This document shows positions 1 to 5,847 of a stretch of 5,847 nt of DNA, in pieces; position 1 is the stretch's first letter; each line of letters begins with the position of its first letter. The notes beneath the pieces are model-generated. The model ran no database searches and was not told where the DNA came from. It worked only from the letters and a program-made list of their open reading frames with translations. A program made the translations under genes and the position numbers. The stretch comes from Pseudomonadota bacterium (GTDB taxonomy: Bacteria; Pseudomonadota; Alphaproteobacteria; Sphingomonadales; Sphingomonadaceae): positions 1 to 5,847 of the forward strand of contig JAFAED010000113.1 in the NCBI GenBank assembly GCA_023424275.1, in the 5' to 3' direction.

Positions 1-698
1 GCCACGAAGAGCGCGTCAAGATGACGCGTCTGCGCCAGACGATCGCGAAGCGCCTGAAGGCGGCGCAGGATACCGCCGCGATGCTGACGACGTTCAACGA
101 CGTCGACATGTCGGCGGTGATGGCGACGCGCGACAAATATCGCGAAAGCTTCGAGAAGAAGCATGGCGTGCGCCTCGGCTTCATGAGCTTCTTCACCAAG
201 GCGGTTGCACTCGCCGCGCATGACATTCCGGCAGTGAATGCGCGCATCGATGGCGACGAAATCGTCTATCACGACTATCTCGACGTGTCGGTCGCGGTCA
301 GCGCGCCCAACGGCCTCGTCGTGCCGGTCGTCCGCAACGCCGACAGCATGAGCTTTGCCGACATCGAGAAAGCGATCGCCGACCTCGGCAAGCGCGCCAA
401 GGAAGGCACGCTGACGATGGACGATATGACCGGCGGTACCTTCACCATCTCGAACGGCGGCGTGTTCGGCGGCCTGATGTCGACCCCGATCATCAACCCG
501 CCGCAGTCGGCGGTGCTCGGTCTCCACCGCATCGAGGACCGTCCGGTCGTCCGGGGTGGCGAGATCGTGATCCGTCCGATGATGTATCTGGCGATGAGCT
601 ATGACCACCGCCTGATCGACGGCCGCGAGGCGGTGACCTTCCTCAAGACGATCAAGGAAGCGATCGAGGATCCGACGCGCCTGCTGATCGATCTTTGA
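1..698 (+). CDS. odhB: 2-oxoglutarate dehydrogenase E2 (dihydrolipoyl succinyltransferase), C-terminal part
   Basis: This is the E2 core of the 2-oxoglutarate dehydrogenase complex, which transfers the succinyl group from lipoyl-lysine to CoA in the TCA cycle (cytoplasm). The gene is cut by the left edge. The reading frame is open from position 3 ([18 protein letters not shown]), so the ATG at 21 is an internal methionine and not the start. The visible 231 residues are the whole acyltransferase domain; the N-terminal lipoyl and subunit-binding domains lie outside the window. The run [17 protein letters not shown] and the following [16 protein letters not shown] are characteristic of succinyl-transferring E2 rather than pyruvate E2. 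The catalytic motif DHRLIDG is present, with His at 606-608 and Asp at 618-620, and the protein ends LLIDL as is usual for the family. The E3 gene lies downstream on the same strand, which fits a shared operon. The symbol sucB is equally valid. Confidence 0.95.
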   Translation, partial: HEERVKMTRLRQTIAKRLKAAQDTAAMLTTFNDVDMSAVMATRDKYRESFEKKHGVRLGFMSFFTKAVALAAHDIPAVNARIDGDEIVYHDYLDVSVAVSAPNGLVVPVVRNADSMSFADIEKAIADLGKRAKEGTLTMDDMTGGTFTISNGGVFGGLMSTPIINPPQSAVLGLHRIEDRPVVRGGEIVIRPMMYLAMSYDHRLIDGREAVTFLKTIKEAIEDPTRLLIDL

Positions 699-702
699 TC
701 CG

Positions 703-1020
703 ATGATCGCCCCGTCTGTCCGCCCGATCCTGATTTTCGCTGCGGCCGCCGTTCTGGCCGGCTGCAGTGGAGGCGAAAACTCGATGCAAGAGGGTTTCGA
801 GGACGGGTTCAAGACGCAGTTTGTGGAAAAATTCGGCAGTTCGTGCCGCTCTGCGGCTGAAGGCGCCGGTGCCCCGGCAGACCTGGTCGCCGAAGTCTGC
901 AAATGTGCGGCGGACGAATTGGTCAAGAAATACAGCGCATCGGAACTGATCAGCCTGTCGCCCGAAAAGGCCGAGCCGGTTATGAAGTCGTGCGCCGCGA
1001 AATCCGGGCTGCCTATTTGA
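703..1020 (+). CDS. small putative lipoprotein, function unknown
   Basis: This gene encodes 105 residues that I do not recognise as a named family. The N-terminus reads as a lipoprotein signal: a hydrophobic stretch (residues 9-19, ILIFAAAAVLA) ends in the lipobox LAGC with the acceptor Cys at 21. The product is therefore expected to be exported and lipid-anchored in the cell envelope. The mature part is acidic to neutral and holds four further cysteines at 48, 66, 68 and 97, including a C-K-C pair, which would allow two disulfides in the periplasm. The ATG lies only 4 nt after the odhB stop, with no clear Shine-Dalgarno, so translation is probably coupled to odhB. There is no alternative ATG, GTG or TTG between the preceding in-frame stop (685-687) and 703. 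The lpdA start follows 49 nt after its stop. The gene is real on the strength of the lipobox, base composition and tight fit between neighbours; its role is unknown. Confidence 0.8.
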   Translation: MIAPSVRPILIFAAAAVLAGCSGGENSMQEGFEDGFKTQFVEKFGSSCRSAAEGAGAPADLVAEVCKCAADELVKKYSASELISLSPEKAEPVMKSCAAKSGLPI

Positions 1021-1055
1021 GCGGATTCGCTCTTCCGGGTGCCGAGGCAGAAATT

Positions 1056-1060
1056 GAGGT
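1056..1060 (+). promoter_or_regulatory. ribosome-binding site of lpdA
   Basis: The sequence GAGGT sits 9 nt upstream of the ATG at 1070. It decides the start of lpdA in favour of 1070 (MADYDYD) over the in-frame TTG at 1064, which would leave only 3 nt of spacing. Confidence 0.75.
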
Positions 1061-1069
1061 AGATTGAAC

Positions 1070-2467
1070 ATGGCTGATTACGACTACGACGTCCTTGTCA
1101 TTGGTGCCGGCCCCGGCGGCTATGTCGCGGCGATCCGCGCGGCGCAGCTGGGCCTCAAGACCGCTTGTGCCGAAGGGCGCGAAACGCTCGGCGGAACCTG
1201 CCTCAACGTCGGCTGCATCCCGTCGAAGGCGATGCTGCACGCGTCGGAATATTTCGAGGCGGCTGCTGGCGGCGCGATGGCGAAGATGGGCATCAAGGTG
1301 AAGCCCGAGCTCGACCTGCCGACGATGCACGGCCAGCGCATCGATGCGGTGAAGGGCCTGACCGGCGGCATCGAATTCCTGTTGAAGAAGAACAAGATCG
1401 ACTGGCTGAAGGGCTATGCGCAGTTCACGTCGAAAGACAGCGTCGAAGTCGCGGGCAAGGCCTATCGTGCCAAGAATATCATCATCGCGACCGGCTCGTC
1501 GGTCACCCCGCTTCCGGGCGTCGACGTCGATAACGACAAGCAGGTCATCGTCGATTCGACGGGCGCGCTCGAACTTGCCAAGGTGCCGGACCATATGGTC
1601 GTCATCGGCGGCGGCGTGATCGGGCTCGAACTCGGCAGCGTGTGGCGCCGCCTCGGCGCCAAGGTCACCGTGGTTGAATATCTCGACCAGATCCTGCCCG
1701 GCATGGACGGCGACGTCCGCAAGGAAGCGAACAAGATCCTCAAGAAGCAGGGCATGGAATTCAAGCTGAAGACCAAGGTCACCAAGGCCGAGGTCAAGGG
1801 CAAGAAGGCCGTGCTGACGCTCGAACCCGCGGCCGGCGGCGACGCCGAAACGCTTGAGGCCGACGTCGTGCTCGTGTCGATCGGTCGCCGTCCCAACACC
1901 GACGGCCTCGCCCTCGACAAGGCGGGCCTCGCGGTCAACCAGCGCGGCCAGATCGAAACCGACCATGATTTCTCGACGCTCGTTCCCGGCATCTGGGCGA
2001 TCGGCGACGTCATTCCCGGCCCGATGCTCGCGCACAAGGCCGAGGACGAAGGCATCGCCTGCGCCGAGAATATCGCGGGCCTGACCGGCATCGTGAACCA
2101 CGATGTCATCCCGTCGGTCGTCTACACCTGGCCCGAAATCGCCGGCGTCGGCCTGACCGAAGAGCAGGCGAAGGAAAAGGGCGAGGTCAAGGTCGGCAAA
2201 TTCCCGATGCTCGCAAACAGCCGCGCGAAGACCAACCACGAACCCGACGGCTTTGTGAAGGTGATTGCCGACGCCAAGAGCGACCGTGTGCTCGGCGTCT
2301 GGTGCATCGCCAGCGTCGCGGGCACGATGATCGCGCAGGCCGCACAGGCGATGGAATTCGGCGCGACGTCCGAAGATATTGCCTACACCTGCCACGCGCA
2401 CCCGACGCATAGCGAAGCGATCAAGGAAGCCGCGATGGCGGTGACGGGCAAGCCGATCCACGTCTGA
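1070..2467 (+). CDS. lpdA: dihydrolipoyl dehydrogenase (E3)
   Basis: This flavoprotein reoxidises the dihydrolipoyl groups of 2-oxo acid dehydrogenase complexes and passes electrons through FAD to NAD+ in the cytoplasm. The 465-residue length is typical. The domains appear in the usual order. The N-terminal FAD-binding fold has GAGPGG (12-17). The redox disulfide is GGTCLNVGCIPSK with Cys44 and Cys49. The NAD-binding fold has GGGVIG (180-185). The second FAD contact is AIGD, with Asp at 313. The C-terminal interface domain ends with HAHPTHSE, in which His444 and Glu449 form the catalytic pair that completes the partner subunit's active site. The third residue after the catalytic His is Thr followed by His447, where many homologues have Leu (HPTLSE); the catalytic residues themselves are intact. 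The start at 1070 is chosen from the GAGGT site. Its position after odhB indicates that it serves the 2-oxoglutarate dehydrogenase complex, although one E3 often serves several complexes. Confidence 0.97.
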   Translation: MADYDYDVLVIGAGPGGYVAAIRAAQLGLKTACAEGRETLGGTCLNVGCIPSKAMLHASEYFEAAAGGAMAKMGIKVKPELDLPTMHGQRIDAVKGLTGGIEFLLKKNKIDWLKGYAQFTSKDSVEVAGKAYRAKNIIIATGSSVTPLPGVDVDNDKQVIVDSTGALELAKVPDHMVVIGGGVIGLELGSVWRRLGAKVTVVEYLDQILPGMDGDVRKEANKILKKQGMEFKLKTKVTKAEVKGKKAVLTLEPAAGGDAETLEADVVLVSIGRRPNTDGLALDKAGLAVNQRGQIETDHDFSTLVPGIWAIGDVIPGPMLAHKAEDEGIACAENIAGLTGIVNHDVIPSVVYTWPEIAGVGLTEEQAKEKGEVKVGKFPMLANSRAKTNHEPDGFVKVIADAKSDRVLGVWCIASVAGTMIAQAAQAMEFGATSEDIAYTCHAHPTHSEAIKEAAMAVTGKPIHV

Positions 2468-2478
2468 CGACATAAAAT

Positions 2479-2485
2479 GGGGGAG
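2479..2485 (+). promoter_or_regulatory. ribosome-binding site of the amidohydrolase gene
   Basis: The purine run GGGGGAG lies 6 nt before the ATG at 2492. It overlaps the earlier in-frame ATG at 2477 and is only 3 nt from the ATG at 2489. It therefore favours 2492 as the start and gives a compact, normal signal peptide. Confidence 0.6.
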
Positions 2486-2634
2486 AGAATGATGGCGAAG
2501 CACGGGCTCTGGGCAGCGGCTTCGCTGACCCTCTCCCTCATGGCGACCAGCGCGCAGGCGGCACCCGATCTTGTCGCCGCGAACGCGCGGCTGACCGTGC
2601 TGCTCGACAAAAACTACCCGGCGCTCGACGCACT

Positions 2635-2674
2635 CTATCGCGATCTCCACCAGACTATCGCGATCTCCACCAGA
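2635..2674 (+). repeat. perfect 20-bp tandem direct repeat (two copies)
   Basis: The 20-mer ctatcgcgatctccaccaga occupies 2635-2654 and is repeated without mismatch at 2655-2674. It lies inside the amidohydrolase coding sequence, over the codons for the conserved YRDLHQ motif. Twenty is not a multiple of three, so two copies put the downstream part out of frame. One copy, or four copies, would be in frame. Confidence 0.97.
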
Positions 2675-2748
2675 ACCCCGAACTCGGGCTGCAGGAGGTC
2701 CGCACCGCGGGCATCCTTGCACAGCATCTCCGCAAGGCGGGCTTTACC

Positions 2749-2752
2749 GTGA
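2749..2752 (+). other. GTGA stop/start overlap inside the broken amidohydrolase gene
   Basis: The premature TGA at 2750-2752 overlaps a GTG at 2749-2751 that is in frame with the remaining 366 codons (2749-3849). Ribosomes finishing the short upstream frame could in principle restart here. The resulting product would begin TEKVGGTGVVGV, keep all metal ligands, and lack the signal peptide and the first helix region. A gene caller would start the downstream fragment at this GTG. The purine-rich GCAGGAGG at 2691-2698 is too far away (about 50 nt) to serve it. Whether reinitiation occurs is unknown, and the overlap may be chance. Confidence 0.3.
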
Positions 2753-3859
2753 CCGAGAAGGTCGGCGGCACCGGCGTCGTCGGCGTGCTCAAAAATGGCG
2801 AAGGTCCGACGATCCTCATCCGCGCTGACATGGACGCGCTGCCGATGGAGGAAAAGACGGGGCTTGCCTGGTCGAGCAAGGCGCGCGCGACCTATGAGGG
2901 CAAGGCTGTGCCCGTCATGCACGCGTGCGGGCACGACACGCATGTCGCCTATCTCGTGGGCGTCGCGCAGGCGCTCGCCGCGATGCGCGACAGCTGGTCG
3001 GGCACGGTGGTGCTCATCGGCCAGCCTGCCGAGGAGATTTTGAAGGGTGCGAAAGCGATGCTCGACGACGGGCTGCTGACGCGTTTCCCCAAGCCCGATT
3101 ACGGCTTTGCCGCGCATGTGCTGAACGGCCCGACCGGCACCATCGGCATCAAGGCGGGCACCGCCTTTTCGGCCTCCGACAGCTATTCGATCACCTTCCA
3201 CGGGCGCGGCGGGCACGGTTCGATGCCTTCGATGGCGCTCGATCCGATCCCGATCGCGGCACGCTTCGTCACCGATGTGCAGACGGTGATCAGCCGCGAG
3301 AAGGACCCGAATGCCTTTGGCGTGCTGACGATCGGTGCGATCAACGCGGGCAGCGCGCCCAACATCATCCCCGACAGCGCCGAGGTGAAGGTCAATATTC
3401 GCTCGCTGACCCCCGAGGTGCGCCAGTTGCTGCGCTCGGGCGCCGAGCGTTCGGCGAAGGCGGCCGCCTTGATGGGCAACGCCCCTGAACCGACCATCAC
3501 CTATCTGACCGGCACCGCGAGCCTTGTGAACAATGAGACGATGGCGGCGAACGGCTTTGCCACGCTGAAGCCGGTGTTCGGCGAGCGCCTGCTGTTCGCG
3601 CCCGCCAGCGCCGCGCCGGTTTCGGCGAGCGAGGATTATTCGGAGTTCGTCGATGCGGGCGTCCCGTCGCTCTATTTCGCGATCGGCGGCTATGACCCTG
3701 CTGTGCTCGCCGACCTGAAGGCAAAGGGCCAGCCGGTTCCGACCAACCACTCGCCCTTCTTCGCGCCCAAGGCCGAGCCGGTGATTCGGAACGCGGTGGC
3801 CGCGATCGTGCTGTCGGTGATCGGCGGCGTACGCCCCGACACGAAATAGGCACAGGCTC

Positions 3860-4486
3860 GTGTTCGACATCGACAATGCGCTGATCGTCCGCTTGCTCGA
3901 CCTCGTCGGCATCGGCGTCTTCGCGCTGTCGGGCGCGCTGATGGCGGTGCGGTTGCGCCAGACGCTCGTTACCGCGGCTTTCTTCGCGCTCGTCACGGGC
4001 GTTGGCGGCGGCAGTGTGCGCGACCTGTTGATTGGCGCGCCCGTCTTCTGGGTGCAGGACGGGGCGATTGCGGCGGTGTGTATCGCGATTGCGCTGCTCG
4101 TCTGGCTTACGCCCGAGCGCTGGTGGCAAGGGCAGTTGCTCGAATGGGCCGACGCCGTGGGTCTCGCGGCCTACGCCGTGTTCGGTACCGCCAAGGCGCT
4201 GGCGTGGGGCGTGCCGCCCATGCCCGCGCTGATGATGGGCGTGATCACCGGCTGCGTCGGCGGGACGATCCGCGACATCCTTGCCGGGGTGCCGTCGATC
4301 ATCATGCGGCCCGAAGTCTATGTGACGGCGGCGGCGCTCGCTTCGGGGCTGTTCCTGTTGCTCCAGTGGCTGGGGACGGGGACACCCGTCGCGGCGGTTG
4401 CCGGAGCGGTTGCGGGTTTCATCCTGCGCGGTGCGGCAATCCATTGGTCGCTCGCGCTGCCCGCCTATCGCGGGCCAAAAGCCTAG
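3860..4486 (+). CDS. trimeric intracellular cation (TRIC) channel family membrane protein (UPF0126)
   Basis: This 208-residue, strongly hydrophobic protein belongs to the bacterial TRIC/UPF0126 family (YicG/YadS-like). These are inner-membrane proteins with about seven helices that form trimeric cation, mainly potassium, channels. The sequence shows two homologous halves offset by 84 residues. The first has DLVGIGVFALSGA (from Asp14) and GGGSVRDLL (49-57). The second has DAVGLAAYAVFGTA (from Asp98) and VGGTIRDIL (133-141). The paired glycine-rich kinks followed by Arg-Asp are the family signature. A final hydrophobic segment (about 178-192) follows. The start is a GTG with only a weak upstream CAGG. 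No better start exists that would keep the first helix. The gene lies 10 nt after the amidohydrolase stop and may be co-transcribed with it, without any obvious functional link. The physiological ion and trigger cannot be inferred. Confidence 0.9.
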   Translation: MFDIDNALIVRLLDLVGIGVFALSGALMAVRLRQTLVTAAFFALVTGVGGGSVRDLLIGAPVFWVQDGAIAAVCIAIALLVWLTPERWWQGQLLEWADAVGLAAYAVFGTAKALAWGVPPMPALMMGVITGCVGGTIRDILAGVPSIIMRPEVYVTAAALASGLFLLLQWLGTGTPVAAVAGAVAGFILRGAAIHWSLALPAYRGPKA

Positions 4487-4511
4487 GACAAGCGACAGGC
4501 TTGCCAAATCG

Positions 4512-4530
4512 CGAAACTGTGGCAGTTTCG
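4512..4530. promoter_or_regulatory. perfect 8-bp inverted repeat ahead of the oxygenase gene
   Basis: CGAAACTG (4512-4519) and CAGTTTCG (4523-4530) are exact reverse complements separated by TGG. In RNA, a G-U pair (4511/4531) could extend the stem to nine. It ends 4 nt before the ATG at 4535, in the only intergenic gap between the TRIC and oxygenase genes (48 nt). It could be an operator for a dimeric regulator or an RNA hairpin controlling initiation. It lacks the U-run of an intrinsic terminator. Confidence 0.45.
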
Positions 4531-4534
4531 TCTT

Positions 4535-5847
4535 ATGAACATGGATGTCAGCACCATCGCCCGCCGGGTGCGGGGCCAGGCGGACGCCTTGCCCGAGCTG
4601 TTCGGCCGTTTCGATTTCGACAAGGCGCCCGAGCGCTGGGCGCCCGAGGCCGACGCGGTCAGCGAGCTGAGCCGCGTTCGCAGCATCGCCCGTTCGGACT
4701 ATCTGGACGATCCCGACCTGCTCGGCCGCATCCGCGAATATACGATGCTCGGCGACCGCACGGGCGACGCCTATGCAGCGCTGATGCCGCGCTATGGTTT
4801 CCAGCGCACCGTCGCGATGCTCGTCGATGCGTGCGACAAGGGGATCGAGGCGGTCGAGGATGCACCGGCCGAACTGGTCGCGCTGATCCGCGAGATGGAG
4901 CAGAAGCCCGACTGGCTTGATATGGGCTTGGTCGAAGAGGGCGCCGCCTATGAGCGCAACGCCACGGCAAACCTGTCGCCCTTCCTGATCCGCGGCGCCT
5001 TTATCGCGACCTTCCTCAACAAATATTCGGCGCTGCCGATGGCGCTGACCGGGACGCTGGGTCAGGCGACCGCGGCGCGGCGAGTCAAGGAAACCGCGAC
5101 CTTCTTTGCCACAACCGCGCTGCCCGGCGCGCTTGATCGCTTCGGGCCGGGGTTCAAGGCGGCGGCGATGGTGCGGCTGATGCACTCGATGGTACGCGTC
5201 AACGTGTTGTCCCGCCCCGGCATGTGGGACACCGAAACCTACGGCATGCCGATCCCGCAGCTCGACCAGATGCCCGCAGGGCTGATCCCGGTCTATTTCC
5301 TGTCGCAGGAGGTGCTTGCGAAAGGCCGGACAAGCTTCACCCGGCTCGAGCGCGGGCGTGTCGAACTCGCGCGCTATCGCTGCTATCTACTCGGACTGCC
5401 CGAGGATCTGCTTGCCGATACGCCGCAGGAGATCGTCCGCATCTGGCGCACGCGCAGCGCGACGCTCCGCTACGAATATGACGACCAGGTTTGCGGCGGG
5501 CTGCTGCGCGCGACGATGGACGCCGAATTGTCAAAGGACCGCTCGCCCAAAGGGCAAGTCAAACGCCGCCTCGAATATTCGGTGAGCCGCGTCTTCTTCG
5601 TAAAAGCCTTCCTCGCCGGTGACGAAGAGCGGGCCGCCAATGTCGGCGTGCCGGTGCGGCGCCGCGATCATCTCATCTATGGCGCGACGATGCTCGGCAT
5701 CGCGGGGCGCATGGCCGCGTACCGCGTCGCCTCCCGCCTGCCCGTGATCCGCCATCTCGCTGATCGCCGTCTCGTCCACCGGATCGAGCGCCAACTCGCC
5801 GAATATGGCCGCGCCGAATTTACCTCGGACGCCGCGCACTATAAGCC
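4535..5847 (+). CDS. DUF2236 / MpaB-Lcp-type haem oxygenase family protein, 3' end outside window
   Basis: This is an open frame of 437 codons with no stop before the right edge. It reads MNMDVSTIARRVRGQADALP at the N-terminus. I assign it to the DUF2236 family (oxygenase MpaB / latex-clearing protein catalytic domain), a helical fold that binds b-type haem. The key stretch is RRVKET (182-187), followed 30 residues later by VRLMHSMVR with His217. The spacing of Arg183, Thr187 and His217 matches the Arg164, Thr168 and proximal haem ligand His198 of rubber oxygenase Lcp as I recall them. Position 186 is Glu where Lcp has the distal Lys167. Other family-like segments are NLSPFLIRGAF (146-156) and GMWDTETYGMPIPQLDQMP near 227-245. 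A basic C-terminal extension follows. No signal peptide is visible, so a cytoplasmic or membrane-associated location is likely. The start could also be the ATG at 4541; no Shine-Dalgarno is visible for either. The substrate is unknown. Confidence 0.8.
   Translation, partial: MNMDVSTIARRVRGQADALPELFGRFDFDKAPERWAPEADAVSELSRVRSIARSDYLDDPDLLGRIREYTMLGDRTGDAYAALMPRYGFQRTVAMLVDACDKGIEAVEDAPAELVALIREMEQKPDWLDMGLVEEGAAYERNATANLSPFLIRGAFIATFLNKYSALPMALTGTLGQATAARRVKETATFFATTALPGALDRFGPGFKAAAMVRLMHSMVRVNVLSRPGMWDTETYGMPIPQLDQMPAGLIPVYFLSQEVLAKGRTSFTRLERGRVELARYRCYLLGLPEDLLADTPQEIVRIWRTRSATLRYEYDDQVCGGLLRATMDAELSKDRSPKGQVKRRLEYSVSRVFFVKAFLAGDEERAANVGVPVRRRDHLIYGATMLGIAGRMAAYRVASRLPVIRHLADRRLVHRIERQLAEYGRAEFTSDAAHYK

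Larger units (their letters stand above)
2492..3849 (+). pseudogene. M20D-family amidohydrolase, exported, frameshifted by a 20-bp tandem duplication
   Basis: This gene would encode a periplasmic metal-dependent amidase of the M20D group (N-acyl amino acid / IAA-amino acid hydrolase-like); the substrate cannot be read from the sequence. The N-terminus is a Sec signal peptide (MAKHGLWAAASLTLSLMATSAQA), probably cut after Ala23. The frame holds until the family motif that begins YRDLHQ, where a perfect 20-bp repeat shifts it and translation ends at the TGA at 2750-2752 after 86 codons. Removing one copy restores YRDLHQNPELGLQE and a continuous 445-residue protein, a normal length for the family. 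All five expected di-metal ligands are downstream of the lesion and intact (numbering of the repaired protein): Cys139 and His141 in HACGHD, Glu175 in QPAEE, His202, and His413 in NHSPFF. The lid-domain motif GRGGHGSMP is present too. The gene starts 24 nt after lpdA and its stop is 10 nt before the TRIC gene. The lack of any other decay suggests a very recent mutation, a reversible state or a sequence error. Confidence 0.88.

Noticed and set aside
688..706. GATC-rich palindromic bits at the odhB / lipoprotein junction (GATC TTT GATC)
   Set aside because: The arms are only 4 bp and fall in codons of the odhB C-terminus; this is common by chance in this sequence.
1064..1069. TTG at 1064 as the lpdA start
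   Set aside because: The GAGGT at 1056-1060 is well spaced for ATG 1070 and too close to 1064. E3 proteins usually begin just before the Tyr-Asp-Val strand.
1013..2722. Antisense open frame of 569 codons across lpdA
   Set aside because: It mirrors the codon pattern of lpdA. Its product is rich in Arg, His and Asp with no recognisable domain, as is typical of antisense frames in GC-rich genes.
2635..2760. Programmed ribosomal frameshifting in the amidohydrolase gene
   Set aside because: The frame change is fully explained by an exact 20-bp duplication, and no slippery heptamer was seen at the junction.
2635..3996. Antisense open frame of 453 codons over the amidohydrolase
   Set aside because: It lies opposite a gene with intact catalytic motifs and has an Arg-rich product without domains.
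4512..4534. Intrinsic terminator after the TRIC gene
   Set aside because: The stem is short, only moderately GC-rich, and followed by TCTT and then the start codon rather than a U-run.
4520..4534. Sigma-54 promoter (TGGCAG as a -24 box)
   Set aside because: The matching GC-containing -12 box is missing at the required spacing, and the site would lie on top of the start codon.
4078..4920. + strand open frame of 280 codons bridging the TRIC and oxygenase genes
   Set aside because: It is out of frame with both genes, Arg/Gly/Ala-rich, and has no motif; both overlapped genes have strong family signatures.
3497..5185. Antisense open frame of 562 codons across the amidohydrolase, TRIC and oxygenase genes
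   Set aside because: It spans three well-supported + strand genes and gives an Arg/His/Gln-rich, low-complexity product without domains.

Overview
This window looks like chromosomal DNA of an alphaproteobacterium, most likely a sphingomonad (Sphingopyxis/Sphingomonas-like). The clues are high GC with strong G/C bias at third codon positions, a 2-oxoglutarate dehydrogenase E2 gene followed closely by a dihydrolipoyl dehydrogenase gene, and the style of the E2 and E3 proteins. The genus is an inference; no rRNA or other taxonomic marker is present. All supported genes lie on the + strand and are tightly packed. I see no tRNA, rRNA, CRISPR array or insertion sequence.

Layout: (1) positions 1-698 hold the C-terminal catalytic half of odhB/sucB (dihydrolipoyl succinyltransferase, E2), cut by the left edge. 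(2) A small Cys-containing lipoprotein gene of unknown function starts 4 nt after it (703-1020). (3) lpdA, the FAD-dependent E3 subunit, follows at 1070-2467 with a clear ribosome-binding site. E2 and E3 act in the same cytoplasmic complex, so 1-2467 is probably one operon with the lipoprotein embedded in it. (4) At 2492-3849 lies a secreted M20D-type amidohydrolase gene. It is split by a perfect 20-bp tandem duplication (2635-2654 / 2655-2674) that shifts the frame. Deleting one copy in silico restores a 445-codon protein with a signal peptide and all five metal-ligand residues. (5) 3860-4486 encodes a TRIC/UPF0126-type membrane protein with a visible internal repeat. (6) 4535 to the right edge is an unfinished ORF for a DUF2236/MpaB-Lcp-type haem oxygenase, preceded by a perfect 8-bp inverted repeat.

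The most notable feature is the 20-bp duplication in the amidohydrolase gene. It is either a recent inactivation, a reversible slippage site, or a sequence error. The rest is an ordinary housekeeping region with a few smaller points: the lipoprotein inside the OGDH operon, the palindrome ahead of the oxygenase gene, and a Glu where rubber oxygenase has its distal Lys. I found no convincing evidence of a new multi-gene system.
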